The position numbers and the translations under genes are program-made. Shown here one piece after another: positions 10,651 through 23,500 of a DNA stretch of 64,000 nucleotides. Below the pieces are notes generated by a model. The model saw only the letters and a program-made list of their open reading frames with translations, did no database searches and was not told where the DNA came from. Source of the DNA: Welwitschia mirabilis (taxonomy: Eukaryota; Gnetophyta; Gnetopsida; Welwitschiales); NCBI GenBank assembly GCA_051453625.1, contig JBOZIK010000001.1, positions 284,352,654 through 284,416,653 of the forward strand. Direction: 5' to 3'. Each line of letters starts with the position of its first letter. Within the stretch, counting starts at the first letter, position 1.

Positions 10651-12799
10651 GCCCTCATTGTGCTTACTATAAGAGTTTGTTATCAATCTTATAAGAGTTT
10701 ACAGTTCTTCTCTAATAGAAAATTTGTTTCTTAATTACAAATCATGTTTATTGAGGATTCTGTTAATAAAAAAAAGGTAGGTTTTTTAATAGAAAATTCC
10801 CATCATGCTAATATTTCACAAAATAATAATTATTGATTTTTATTTCAATGATTGATGTGTTAAAATAATGTCCTTTGGTGCTAATTGAAATTTTAAAAAT
10901 ATGTTTTTATTTTCTTATTCCTATTTTCTTCATTTAATAGTCTTCCTTTAGTGTTGTATGTTTCATACCCCCTTAGTGGCAAAGATTGTTTTGTTTTTGT
11001 ACTATTGTTTTTTTCATATCTACTTCTAGTAAGACAACTTTGTCCTTTGAGTCTATTCCCTTTGAAGATGTCTTATGCATTTTTAGTATGATCTTATTGT
11101 CCTTTAGTTTATTCTTTTTCCTAAGGGATCTTCATTTGTCCTAATTCATTAAGTCTTCTAAATTCTCAAATTGATTCTATTTTCCTTTTTTTCCTTACAA
11201 GTTATTTTTTTGCATTCATTGTTCACATGCATTAGCTTACTAAAAAAATCACAATCTAACTTTCTTCTATAGTTTTGTTCTTGATGCTATTCCCTCTAAT
11301 AAAAGCCAAACTTCTTATAGAAGCCACATTAGATTATCTTCTATTATATGTTCATCATATATGACCTCACTTTTCATATATTTTGCAAGATAAGGGGATA
11401 TTTTTAAATTATACTTAGAGAGTTTTCAAACCTCATTTCAAAATACAATATATTTGTTTAATTTTTACTATGTTCTAGAACGTTGACCATAAATAAAATC
11501 TTGTGTGGATAAATCTTGAAACTTTAATATTTGTTCTATCTATGTTGATTTGTCTTATAATGTTTTGGTGACATCCTTTAAGAATTTTCCCTTTCATAAC
11601 TTGATCAAATGTTCTAAATATGTATATTAAATAGATACCTATCATATTATGCCTTAGGTTCTTAAGGGGTCAAGGCTATGCTACAAATCTCAAAAACCAT
11701 AGCTCTCTATGATGGTCTTGCTTTTATGTTGGGTGAAAGTAAACTAAAACAAAAAAAGGCCTTTGAACATCATGTATATTTCAACCTAATCTATCTCAAG
11801 CCACTTTATTAGTACATAAGAGTGAATTAAATCGAACCTAAGGTAAGGGCTTAAAGATACAAAGCAATCTAAAAGGTCATGTTGAAATTTATCTTTAGAT
11901 TTAGAGTCTACTTAGTTTAATATGAAAATACCAATGTAGATCCTTTAATTGAAGAAGCATTTTAAGAAAAAGTTGTCATTCTATTTTTGCCCCACTCTTA
12001 TTTTTCTTTGACTCTATTACACTACACCTATTAAAAATTTCATCTCTTAAACCTAGGAATAGTAAACAATAAAAAAAATATATATTAATTAAAAAATACA
12101 CATCTAAACTTTTCTTAGCAAAAGAAAACAACATAAAACACAAAAATAGTAGTAATACATCATTACATGAGTGAAAAAGATGATTAAAATTATTTGAAAG
12201 AAATTTAGAAATTGAATATGGTGTGTTTAGTTATGTTATTAAATAAGATAAAAAATCATGAGTCTCCTTTGGATAGTTTTGTTGTTTTCCATAATCTTAT
12301 AATAAAAAATTAGTGTAGAAATTAAACTTTGACTTAGAGATAAAATTTTACCTATTTGATTTCCACTTGCCAATCACATCATATCTTTGCTTCCAAATCA
12401 AACTAAGATTTCAAGTCTAAATGTATTCTAAAATACTAAAAGGGCATTGACATCTAAATTATCCACACAAATAATAAAAGTAGATAAAATTTGATGCTTT
12501 ATAAATCTAGGAATTTAAAGATACCAAATCCAATATTATTGAGGAAAGTAGCAACTAAAGAAAAAAAATGTTTGATAGAATCCTCTTTCAAACAAAGTGA
12601 TCAAATTGAATTATTAAATTCAAGAAGATATAACTAACACCAATGAGAAGGCCTTTATATAGTAAGAACCAACTGAGAAATGAAAATTTAGGTTTCATAT
12701 TAAGTTTTCATATCAAATTGAACCTTTTCACCCATTCATCTATACTATATTAAATACTACATTTCTAATTCAAAACTTTAAAAAGAGACTTTTCCTATC
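10651..12799. other. AT-rich stretch between LINE relics, nothing identified
   Basis: Many stops in all frames. It may contain the unreadable 5' part of LINE 1 and the unreadable 3' end of LINE 2, both on the minus strand, but no motif supports either boundary. Confidence 0.4.
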
Positions 12800-13899
12800 A
12801 AATCATTTTTGATTTTTCTTAATAGAGAAATCCAACATTTTAGTATCATTTGTCCAAACACAATTACACCAAATAGAGGATGGTTGATGTAGTAGGAAAA
12901 AAATAAAATAGCTAAACATTTATCATAAAGAATCTAATAAGTATTATATTTTTTTATCCTAAATTAAATTTAGCTTTAAATCCATCGCATTATAAAGAAA
13001 CTAAAGAATTAATGTTAGGAAGAAAAATGTATAATGTGAAGAATGCCTCAATGATTTAATCTAATCCTCTTTCAATATGAAGTATAACTAGTAAACCTAT
13101 CAACATTTTCATAGTAAGGATTCCACAAAATGGAACTCCATTTAATTGAATTTCAATTATATTAGAAAGATTTCCAATGCAAATATGAGCTAATATTTTT
13201 CCATGTAGACTAGATTTCTTGAAGTAACACTATGTATTATGCTGCAGGGCTGACTAGCTTAATTTAGTTCCACTCGCACACTAGAAATAGTAATTTAATT
13301 CTTTCAATGAATAATATATTATATTTTAGAATGAACTAGAATCTGTGATTTAATCTTTTATCTAATTAATATCTTCAAACCTTTGTTAACTTTTAGATCT
13401 TTCAAAATCCATTAAGTGGCTAGTAAAATTCTTTAATAATGTGTATAATAAAATTATAAACCTCTTATCTCTTTATCACAGGTATAAAGATCTTAATTAA
13501 CTTGAGGAAAAATAATGAATATGATCTTTTCTTCTAAAAAAAATCTAATCAACTGCTCTAGCTTTCATAAGACCTTTTTTTTAAGGTGTCATAAAGAATG
13601 AATAATAAACATGGATCAATTGGAGAATCTTAGAAGTGATAATAAGTTTAAATGCTAATGAAAGAGGCCTTCTAACCTATTCATAATTTTTTTGACAAAC
13701 TTTATTAACCAAATTCTTCTAAAATTAATTAGTAAATTATAATATATCAAAAAAAAACTTAAAGTGAAAAAATCAGAACGTTGTATCAATATTTGAGAAA
13801 AATTTAAAATCCAACGTATAATATCTCTAACTTAGTTCTTTATTTGTTATGTTTTATTCTAATTAATAGCTAAATCTTAGGATTTGTAATAAAGTTTAA

Positions 13900-14700
13900 T
13901 ATAGTGAAAAGTAGTACCAATAATAAATTCCTCTTCTATTAATAACAAAAAGTATTTCCTACTGGCTATCAATAATTTGATATGATATATTAGATAAGGA
14001 TACACCTTTAATTCTATTTTCAAAGAGGTAATACTTTAAAACATAACCAAAAGTTTTAGCTGCAAGAATAAATAGGTAAGGAAAAAAAGGATAACTTTGT
14101 GTAATTGATCTTTAAATATTAATTTTTTGTGAACAACTTTTATTAATGTAAATCTTAAGAATAGCATTTGAAAACAACAATTGCACATGGAAAATAAAAG
14201 AGGATTTTAAATCTAAATTCCTAATCATTACCAAGATGAAAGGTCATTCTATCTCATAATAAGCTTTTTCATAATTTACTTTTATGAAAATGATATTTAA
14301 TGAGTATCCCTTGTGTAAGTCATATCCCTTGCTATTATAAAGACATTATCTAAAATAACACTTCTAGGAATAAAATCTCTTTATCAATTCTTACTTATAT
14401 GAGGTTAAAAATCCTATTCTTTGAACATAAGATATTTTACAATACTCTTATATCTAAGACTTACTAAAGTAATAAGATGCTAATTAGTGATCTAAGGTCT
14501 ATCTTCTAACTTAGGTATAAACTATATGAAGATTCAATTAATCATTTAACAAAGAAGACCTTTATAACTTCCTTATATATGTTAAAAAGTCAACAATAAT
14601 TTCATTTCAAAATTGTTTATAAAATTTAAAAGGTAATCCCTTTGGACTAGAAATTTGCAATTGGTCATGAAAACTAAATTTCTTTTAAAATTTTTATAGT
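13900..14700 (-). pseudogene. LINE reverse transcriptase relic (LINE 2)
   Basis: Blocks in order on the minus strand: SSPKGLPFKFYKQF then EIIVDFL near 14665-14590, matching K-PGPDGF-GKFFK-FW; SLLNDLNLHI near 14560; FIKVNYEKAYYEIE near 14300-14248, matching LK-DFEKA-D-I; LVMIRNLDL near 14225; and QSYPFFPYLFILAAKTFGYV at 14100-14041, matching QGDPLSPYLFILAAE. The YADD box lies in a scrambled stretch near 13990-13940 (YQIIDSQ, stop, EILFVI). Stops sit mainly where Gln or Trp codons are expected. The SPYLFILAAE-type block and IEYIHQ-like spacing suggest a different L1 sublineage from LINE 1. Confidence 0.75.
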
Positions 14701-16467
14701 TAAAAAGCGTTTCTCATATAAATAGAAAAAAATAAGTGGAAGTAATAAATAAATAAAATTATAGAAAGTTTCTTTATTAATTTCATAAGAGTAACTATAT
14801 TTAAATAGTGATTAGAAAGAATTTTAAAGCATTAGAAGGCTAACAAAAAAAAAAAAAGCTCATCGTTAATATGTATCTCATCTATATGATAATTTTCTTT
14901 ATGATCTTTTAAAGATTTAAGATATCTTGCAAGAACCTATTCCCTAAATTTATCTAGGATAGCTATGCGTTAATGAATCACCTTGATCTTTATGATTTTC
15001 AAAAATGTTTTATTGATCTTTATGATTTCCAAAAATGTTTTACTAACATCTTAGACTTGTTAGATATTGTTCAATATTTTCATCACGGGGTAAATAAGAA
15101 AGATCTATTATAAGAATTTCAATATTATTTCTAGTATCAAAATAGACAACATGAAACTTCCTAGTTAAACATTTATTAAAATGTCTAAAGAATTTAATAG
15201 AAAGAGTAATAGAAATTTTCTATTACTTAATAAAGCCAACCTTCCCAATAGGTTTAGGGATCGATTTCCAAATACAACTAAAATATTCTTAATATTCTTA
15301 ATTAAATAAAAAGTAGTATTTGTAATGAAAATTTTAGAATGAAACATGAGCATGATCTATTATTTGTATGAAAAATAAATTAAAAATTGAATTGATAAAG
15401 TGTCTTCTAAGCATGATTGAATAAATAAACCTTGTGAAGATTCAAAATAAATATATAGAGAAGATAAAAGATAAGACATATCAAATCTATGAAAAATTAT
15501 TTCCATGATAGATCTATAATTGGACCATTTGAACTAATGACTATTCTTTCCTTACCAACATTAGTATCTAAGAATTGGAATTCACAATGAATATTAGGCC
15601 ATCCATTCTTTTTTTTGAAAATGAAAGGTACTTCTTCTAATTTATTAGAAACACTTTCTAACATATTAAAGTCCCTAGAAATAGTCAAAATAGTCTTCAA
15701 AATATCATTATTTAATTAAGTTTAAAGAATAGTTATTTTTTGATAATCACAAAAGCATATACTAAACAAATACCAAACATTAATTTGAAAATATTCAAGT
15801 ATACCAATATATCTCTATCTATTGGATAGAATCAAAATTCATTATATAATAGGAATAAATTTTGAAGCACAAGTATTAACTTCACTACTTCTTGCTTCAT
15901 GGTTAGCATAAAAATAACTTCCTTTAGGCATAAAATTTTTTTTTAACTGAAAGCAACTCAGATTTTACAACCTTTACTTCTAGAAGACACAAAAAATATA
16001 TCTTTTAATAATGAAATCAAATAATTATTCTTCTTTAATTCTTTGATAATTCGCAAGCTTTTCAAAATATAAGCTTCATGATGGAAAAATTCTTAAAGTA
16101 TAATCTTACTTCATACTCCATTAAAGAATGAAAGGAATTTATCTTTTAAAAATTACTATTGTATATGAGATAAATTCTCAACTTCTAAGTTATTGCATTT
16201 TAAAATAGTAGCAAACAAAGTGATGCCTTCTTCTTGTTAAACCTCACAATATGCTAAATGTTTCTTATCATACTTAGATATTTCTTGGAATGTAGGTTTA
16301 GATGATGATGTCATAAATTTAAAATATTTTATTCTTTTGATGATTTACTTTTATTTATTCATCTTCTAATGAGTTTTCCTTTTTTTGAAAATTTTTTATT
16401 AATAGAAGTATCCATTGGTTTCGATTAGTCTTTTCCCCTCATGCTTCTATTATTTTTTAATTTCTTC

Positions 16468-17090
16468 TTACAATTTAGCTTTAACATATTTTTTGTGATA
16501 ATAATTTTGGATAGTTAAAAATCTTATAAAAGACTTTATAATAGTAAAAGAAAGAATTTGATGAGGTAAGATAAGTAATTTCTTATCTGCTATTTTTAAT
16601 CTATAATATATTTCTATTAAAGTATGAAGTTCTTTACTTGAATTCAATTCCACATAAACCCTTCTAGTTGGACAAGCAAAACAAGTAATCCACTTTTCCA
16701 TAAAGAGCACTCTTATTAACGTAATAGCTAGTTTAGAAATTTTAAAAACAAGAATGATAGACAAATCTAAAAATACTAACCACATCAAAGTATTTATGCC
16801 ATTAACATAGAATAAGAAAAGTATTATGTTTGAATCAAGGAGTATTTGTAATGGCCTCTTGAGTTTATCCTCATAAATTAAATTGAAATAAAAGGAAATC
16901 CTTTATATGATTTAAAATAAGGAGATTATAAATACCTTTACAAGCCTAGTTAACTTCCTCCACTTATTCATAATTGATGCAGCTAGAATTATTCTATTAA
17001 AAAAACCAATAGCATAATTTTTTAAAAGATCATCATAAACTTTGTTAAGAAAATTATTTATTATGTAAACAATGTTTAAAAGTTCTAGAC
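16468..17090 (-). pseudogene. LINE ORF1 relic with DUF4283 and zinc-knuckle region
   Basis: The minus frame reads YAIGFFNRIILAASIMNKW near 17020-16960, then, past a frameshift, IQRISFYFNLIYEDKLKR and YVNGINTLMWLVFLDLSIIL, then KVLFMEKW-like sequence, RRVYVELNSSKELHTLIEIY and a last block ending NYYHKKYVK. These match the plant LINE DUF4283 series: VG-F-G-RP, F-F-NEEDK-KAL, GPW, W-PG-N, KPLFMDK-T, YARVCVE, ELP-SIE-YYR and CK-FGHT-KNC-KK. Cysteines of the knuckle are mostly lost. The 106-codon open part is 16788-16468. ORF1 would bind LINE RNA. Confidence 0.7.
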
Positions 17091-17489
17091 CTAGTCGATG
17101 TTTTTTATTCTAATGTCTTAATAAGTAAATCAACCATAATATTTTCATTCATATTAATTTTTTAAATCTAGGATGCTTCTAGCTTACAAAGTCACTAATA
17201 TAATTCACATCCTTACATAGTTTTTAGAATGTTTAAGATTTTAAAAAATACATAGATCTAAGACTAGAAAAATATATGAAGTTGAAGATTATAAAACTAT
17301 AAAAAATACATGAAAAATACAAGTCCCCCATCCATCCCTCCCTCTAACAGAAATCGGTAGAAGGATGATTCTATTAAAAATTAAAAATGTTTTTTAATAA
17401 ACATATAAAAATAAAATTTTACGGTCAAAGATAGATGTTTTTCTATGATAATTTTTAGGAGATAGGGTGCCCAGAAAAGGATTAATTTC
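17091..17489. other. AT-rich leader region 5' of LINE 2, nothing coding
   Basis: Lies upstream of the LINE 2 ORF1 on the minus strand and could be its 5' untranslated region. Contains a short C-rich run (catccatccctccctc) near 17330. No frame or motif. Confidence 0.35.
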
Positions 17490-17662
17490 TATCATTTCTA
17501 TTATCAGTGTCTATGAAAAATCCTAGATCCAAGGTCTGAAGAATTTCGTGCTATCCTGTATTGAATAGGATCGCAGGCTGGAGATAAGTAGACTCGAAGC
17601 GCTGACATCCACCACAGGGTAAACCATTATCTCTCAAGCCTCCCTGGCTGATTCTACCATAG
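17490..17662. other. Less degraded, GC-richer patch beside a gap
   Basis: About 170 bases with balanced composition and several intact CpG sites (ttcgtgct, gatcgcagg, ctcgaagcgctg), unlike the CpG-poor surroundings. It ends at an assembly gap. No open frame long enough to call and no RNA structure recognised. It might be the 5' end of LINE 2, a younger insertion, or part of something hidden in the gap. Confidence 0.5.
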
Positions 17663-17784
17663 NNNNNNNNNNNNNNNNNNNNNNNNNNNNNNNNNNNNNN
17701 NNNNNNNNNNNNNNNNNNNNNNNNNNNNNNNNNNNNNNNNNNNNNNNNNNNNNNNNNNNNNNNNNNNNNNNNNNNNNNNNNNNN
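17663..17784. other. Assembly gap, 122 N
   Basis: Run of N directly followed by a GA microsatellite, which probably caused the assembly break. Confidence 0.95.
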
Positions 17785-17811
17785 GAGAGAGAGAGAGAGA
17801 GAGAGAGAGAG
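17785..17811. repeat. (GA)n microsatellite
   Basis: About 13.5 perfect GA units adjoining the gap; the true array is probably longer. Confidence 0.95.
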
Positions 17812-17886
17812 CTACTACTTTTAATTATTAATTTATTCTTTACACATGTAATGGATAAAATAAAAATAATGTATTTTCACATAATT

Positions 17887-18155
17887 TTACTTCACATGTA
17901 GTCCAACATAGCCTAGCTAGTGGTAAGATTAAGGGACATATGAACCTAGGATCCTAGGTTTAAATCCCTATAAAAGTGAAGGAACTAATGAAAAATTAGA
18001 TCTTTGTATCTGTCACCATTAGTTTGCATAAGCTCTAGTGCTATGAGGCATTCTATGGCACATACCATCTACTTGGGGTTTCCTATATAGTATTTATTAA
18101 AAAACAACCAAAAAAAAAAAGTGGAGAAAAAGGGGAAAAATATTACTTTACATGT
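17887..18155 (+). mobile_element. tRNA-derived SINE (copy 1) with target-site duplication
   Basis: Flanked by 13-base direct repeats with one mismatch: TTACTTCACATGT (17887-17899) and TTACTTTACATGT (18143-18155). The 5' part has a pol III box A matching TAGCCTAGCTAG (17909-17920) and a box B GGTTTAAATCC (17957-17967), the expected GGTTCGAATCC with its CpG turned into TpA. The 3' half contains ggcattctatggcacatacc and ends in an A-rich tail (18099-18120). The body resembles the SINE at 27048-27245, on the opposite strand. It is noncoding and mobilised in trans by LINE proteins. Confidence 0.85.
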
Positions 18156-20859
18156 TTTTAATAATAAATTATTACATTTTTTAATTAAAAAACCTTAATA
18201 ATGATAAAGGTGTAAATAAATATGTAATATACTAATTAATTAGATTTTGTCTTTAATGTTATATTCATTTAGAAAGTAGAAAGTAAGAAGGTTGAGTCAT
18301 ATAATTTATGCATGCCAATGATACATTGATAGCACATAATATGTTAAAGAAATACAATATGACATGTTGTTAAATTTAAGAATTTTTATCTCTCCTTTGG
18401 CTTTTTAGGCTAAGATTTCAATTCAACATTTTCACTATTAGAATTTTACTTGCCATGTTAGCTTATGATTAAAAGTTATTACTATAATATGATAGAAACT
18501 ATCAACTATCATGTATTACAAAAGAAATTTTAATATTTATTTTTGTTAGTAACTATTAAGTGTGAGAAGCTTCAATAAAATATCACATAACCCTCATCAT
18601 GGTGGTATGTATATAGCCATATAAAATATAACTCATCTAGTGCTAGGATTTCCTATTTGTCAAAAAGTGAGGGGAAAAGCTATTGCATGTAGTAAAAACA
18701 AACTCATATTTATTTATTCATACGCGCATGCACACACACACATATACACATACATATCTCTCATTTTTAAGTGTTTTTTATTTGATTAGTTTATTTAAGC
18801 ATGAAGATATATTTAATATTAAGGATTACATAGTAAAATCATGATACGAGTGAGTAGGAGGAGAGGAAGTACATAGTTTATGATTCTTATAGGTAGGGCT
18901 CTTTTTTTTCTGCTCCCTTTGTTTTTGGATAATTTGGTGGCAAATATCTTTTTGAAGTATTTGGTGATAAAGGAATGGAAGACTACTAAGGAGGGATATA
19001 GCCTCAATAGTTTGAGGGACAGGAGGAGAATAGAAAGGTTATAGGTTAGAGAAATAATGGAGGAGAGGAAAATAGCAAAAAATCCCCTTTCTCAGATGGG
19101 ATGGATAGAGTAGTATCTAAAGTTTTCAAAGCAAGAAAAAAATAGTAGTAGGAGTAGTGGAATATATGAAGGAAAGTGGAAGGCCTTAAGGGGAGTTTCC
19201 AAATATTACTCTAGTTTGTTTTTTCTTGCTTGGTTATAATGTTTGATCCAATGAAGTTTTTTCAAAAGGATGAAAGGTTTAAGATAAAGATCTCTTATGA
19301 TAATTTTATTAATGTGGAGAAGATGCAAAGGTTATTTTGATAGGATAATTTATATATTTTGGTTCTCATCCAAGAACAAAAGCAATTCAAAAGTGGGTTA
19401 CCCTAAGATGAATAGGTATCTAGTTTATGTAAGTAATATCCCTAGTCGAAGAAGTGGTTTTATTTAAATTTGAATTTGAAAAGTATCTGAATAGTATAGT
19501 GGTAAGCATCAAGTGTTTTTTTTTGGGAAAGAGATCTTGTCTTATCATGATGGAATCCAAGAGAGGGTTTCAATTTTTCCCCTAAAAAATTTATCAATTT
19601 GGTAAGGATAAGAAGTATTAATGTAACACTTTGAAATTAGGATTTTATATAGGAATCAATGAGGTAGCTTGAAGATTTAATAAAACTAGATATAATAACT
19701 CTTAGCTACATAAAAATAATCTTAATAAAGTTTTATGCTTAAATATACATTGACCTAATGGAAAGGCTATGGGAGTTTGAAGTATTACATAATTTTAGGA
19801 TAGATAAAGTGGAGGTGAAATATTATAATTAATTACACCATGTGATTTATATAATCTAATGGAACATACAAAGATATTTTTCTCTAATATAAAAGGCCAC
19901 ACCTATGAGTAGTATTGAAGAAAAGGGAAGTGTATGGAAACATGGTTATAGATCAAAGGAATACAAAGTCTAGAAGAAAAAATATGATTTATAGCTAGTC
20001 ATAAGGAGAATAAAAGTAGACATAGTGGTAAATCCATAGAATAAAGGATAAAGAAGATACAAAAAATAACACATATCCTATAAATAAAAAAGGAAAGAAG
20101 GACCATTTCCTATAAAAAGATCAAAATGAAGATAATACATAGATATATTTTCTAAATAGGTTTTAAATGTTGGAAAGTAATAACTCAATATATTAAGATA
20201 TAGAAAGAATTGGAAAAAAAAACACCAAAAAAAGATCAAGAAGAGCTTTAGATGAAGAAAGGAAATGAAAAGAGACTTAAAAAAAATGTAGAAGATGAAT
20301 ATAAAAAAACCCTAGCTAAAATATTAAAAAAGTCATCTGAAAACAAGATTAAATAAATATTTTAAGTTAGAAGAGGATCCAAAAGATAGATTTCATATTA
20401 TAAGTTAGATCCAATTTGTTTATAAAAGATAAAAATCTAATCAAAGAATAATTTTGAAAGCATGGCAAGAACTTGGAATATAGAATAAAAGCCTAGTATT
20501 AAATAAGAAGAGGGGATGATAATACTATTTAAGAAGAACCTTTATTATAAAAAGTGGAAGAAGCTAAATAGATCTAGATTTTCAAAATAGAGGATTAGTA
20601 TCTTATTAATATCTATAACTATTAATAAGTTGAGGAAAGAATAAAAGATTACGAAGATCTAAAATAGAAGCTAAGGGATAGATGGTGTATATTACAAAAT
20701 ACTTAAAATAAATGATATTTGAATAGAAAGATATAAAATAAGGAAAATGAAACATAGAAAATGCTAATAAGACAAAGGAATTCATGATAAATATATATCT
20801 AATTAGTTCACTCTTCATAAAATTCAATTTATATGGTTGAATTTAAGAAAAGGAGAAAA
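18156..20859. other. AT-rich stretch, possibly the 5' part of LINE 3
   Basis: Contains a short CA/TA run near 18727-18755 (cacacacacacatatacac). From about 19.0 kb the plus strand becomes purine-rich, like the LINE 3 coding strand downstream, so an ORF1 or endonuclease may once have been here, but no motif could be read. Confidence 0.4.
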
Positions 20860-21270
20860 TTAAACCTATCAAGAATAGTAAAAACCCTGAGTTTCAAAAA
20901 TTAGATTAGAATGAAAAGTTAGAAGCTTAAGGGATATGGGAGATGGTGTTTAAATAATAGGCCTATAATTCTTACTTTTAAAAAAAATAAAGTAATTGAA
21001 GATTACATTTCAATTTTAAAATGACATAGCTACATGAGGAAAAATTCTAACGGTCTATGACAAATAATTGGTAGGATTTAGGATGTGAACCCTTTAGAAG
21101 CTTGAAAGATAACTTGAATAAAACAAAGTAATAGTTAAATACTTGGAGGAAAAAGTCAAGTTATATAAGAATAAAAAGAAGGAGCTAAAACAAAAAATAT
21201 GAAAGATTTAGAAGAGGTAGGGAAAGATCTTTAGGAGAAAAAATGAAAGAAATTATGGGAGCTACATAAT

Positions 21271-22450
21271 ATTAAAAGGCAAGAAGAAATCTATTAGAAG
21301 TAGGGGGCCCATATAAACTAGTTGAAAGAGAGGAATAAACATACAAAATAACCTTTCAGCTTAGCAAACTAAAGAAAATAACAAAATAACATAAAAAAAT
21401 TCTAACGAAAAGGAAAAGATTATGATACTGAAAAGGTTTACATAGTTTTATTGGGTAGTATTTAGTAATTATGGGAGAGGAAGAGGAGAAAAAGAAGTCA
21501 AATAGTTGTATAAATATGTGAAATCAAGATGATAATCTTAGATAGGTAAAACAAAAAAAAAATTAGAAAGTAATAAAGTCAATAAAACTAAAGAAAATTC
21601 CTATTCTAGATCATTGGATGACGGAGTTATTTAAGAATTACTAGCCCTATATGAAAGACATTATGGAGAAAGATTTCAATAATGCCCTAAAGGAAGGGAT
21701 AGTACCTTTATTTTGGAATAATACAAGTGTGGTTATAATTTCAAATAAGACAAAGATTATAGAGTCAAGGACATTATACTAATTAGAGTCTACAATATAA
21801 TTTATAGAATTTTCTCTAATTGTTAATGGAAAGGATGTGTCCTTATCTACTTTTACTGGTACATCTAAATCAAAGGAGCCTTTCTAAAGGAAGAAATAAT
21901 TTTAGACTAAGTACTAATCAATAATAAAATTTTTCATGCCATTAAAAGACAAAAAGTTCTAAATTGCATGCTATAACCAGATGGTAGAAAGTCTTATGAT
22001 AGCATGTCCTAGGGGTTTCTGAACTTACAGGATAAGAGGTAAAGGATTTTTAGAGACATTCACCAATTATTAGGTTAAATGTAAAAAAAAGATAAATTTA
22101 GCTTGAAAATAAGTTAAAACATGTATTATTTTTTTAAAGTGAAAAGAGATCTAATAAAGGAGGTCCCCTATTATCATATCTATTTATAATAACATGAGGA
22201 AATTGTAGGAATACATCAAGTAAGTAGGGGAAATAGGTTTAACCCTTTATCAGAAGAGGTTCCTATATGACCACATCGTAGATGATATTGTAATATTTTT
22301 AGATTTTGATGTTAATAAAATCTAGGCCATTCAGCAAGGGCTGAATAATTTTAAAGGAGACTCAGGGATAAAAATTGGGTTAAAGAGAGGAATAGTCTAC
22401 TTTATAAACATAGGGAATGTTGTTTATGAAGCAGTGACTTGATTTCTACA
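21271..22450 (+). pseudogene. LINE reverse transcriptase relic (LINE 3)
   Basis: At 21271 the frame reads IKRQEEIY, stop, K, stop, GAHIN, stop, LKERNKHTK, where the stops replace Trp or Gln of the plant L1 block RQEEIYWKQRARINWLKEGD-NTK. From 21616 follow WMTELFKNY, MEKDFNNALKEGIVPLFWNN and TSVVIISNKTKIIESR, matching the G-P--WN-T-VVLIPKK-P---RP block; then SLIVNGK, a region matching FLKGR and LDLKKAYDS, MYYFFKVKRDL near 22110-22150 and the GGPLLSYLFII-like block. The catalytic box reads IVDD at 22275-22286 in HIVDDIVIFLDFD. QAIQQGLNNFKGDSGIKIGL follows, matching the F---SGLKIN block. Numerous stops make it inactive. Confidence 0.85.
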
Positions 22451-23310
22451 AATTTAGTAAGGGGAATAAAAGAATTACTAGTTGTGAAAAATAATGTTTC
22501 AATGGAAAAATATATTAATTTGGAGTGACCTAATAGAAAATATGAAAATAAAGTATGATAGCTAGAATTCCATTTTCCTATCCAGTAAAGCTAGAGTAAT
22601 TTGAGTGAATGCAATCATTATAATAATAAAAAGGCATACTTTGTTAATAAGGGTAATCCTCAAGAAAATAAAAATCACAATAGATATAATTTTGAGAAAC
22701 TCCATCTAGAAGGGAGAAATGAGATAAAAAAGTTCATGTAGTCACATAGGACAAAATTGACAAGGTAGAGGATGGGAAATATAGGTCATTAAAGATAGTA
22801 TTCTAATTACATAGATGAATATCATTAAGATAATAAAAACATAAGAATCATCCTTATGGAATAAGTGATTAGAAGAAAATGCAATAACTACAAGACTCAA
22901 TGAGGGGAATTGCCTCTTTTTAGTAGTCTTATATGAGGGAAGAAGAAAATTAGAGGAATACATGACATGAAGACTAAATAAAAGCATCATCATTTTCTAG
23001 AATTTAAAATAAATAAACAAGTGAGTCTTAAGTAAAATGGAGCAATTTGTGCTAATGAAATAATAACTATAGAGAATAATAGGGATAAAAGTAGGAAAGT
23101 ATTATAGTAAGAAACGTTTCTTCAAAAGTGGTGATATAAACCCTAACAAAGTAATTAGAAAGCTAGAAGACTTGATTATTGTGTGATAACTAGGTGGTAA
23201 TAAGAAAAGAGAAAATAAGATAATAAATGATAAAAATTTATCTATAAAGTTATTGCTAAAAAAAGGGTGCAAATAATCTTGTAACGGACACTCAGTAGAA
23301 GATCATGATG

Positions 23311-23500
23311 GGAAAATATGGAATTTTGAAATGGTTGATTATGAAAGAACACATGCTAATGGTGGTAAATATAAGAAGATGCAATATTAATGTGCTAGAA
23401 GCATGTGGTAAATGTAGTCTACTGGAGATAACAGAGCATTTATTATAGTATTATTTATTAGTAAGAGTGGTTAGATGGGTTTTAAATGAAGAGAGTAATG
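23311..23500 (+). pseudogene. zf-RVT domain of LINE 3
   Basis: About 60 codons with one TAG. The frame reads GKYGILKWLIMKEHMLMVVN, then IRRCNINVLEACGKCSLLEI, then TEHLL, stop, YYLLVRVVRWVLNE. It matches the zinc-binding region after plant RTs: F-WL--KGR-LT--N---R------C--C----E---HLL--C-------W. The C-x2-C pair and following EH are preserved and the last cysteine is lost. It is the best preserved LINE segment in the window. Confidence 0.8.

Larger units (their letters stand above)
12800..17090 (-). mobile_element. Degenerate L1-type LINE (LINE 2) with ORF1 and RT
   Basis: On the minus strand a DUF4283-type ORF1 relic (17090-16468) is followed by a ~1.6 kb region where the endonuclease is expected (about 16.1-15.0 kb), and then by a reverse transcriptase (14700-13900). 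This is the normal order of a plant L1 element. The endonuclease is only hinted at: the open stretch at 15497-15700 has SRDFNM, like a GDFN box, but the context is weak. Towards 13150-13000 the minus strand reads WNSIYYENVDRFTSY, compatible with the post-RT region. It is a separate copy from LINE 1, with a different RT sequence. Confidence 0.7.

Noticed and set aside
15497-15700. LINE endonuclease (SRDFNM resembling GDFN)
   Set aside because: The position fits LINE 2, but neighbouring endonuclease blocks could not be read, so it is not listed as a domain.
17900-17980. A tRNA gene
   Set aside because: Boxes A and B are present, but no cloverleaf can be drawn, box spacing is long, and the target duplication and A-rich tail identify a SINE.
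20606-22993. Minus-strand frames at 20606-20827 and 22742-22993
   Set aside because: They are antisense shadows of LINE 3, whose RT and zf-RVT blocks read clearly on the plus strand.
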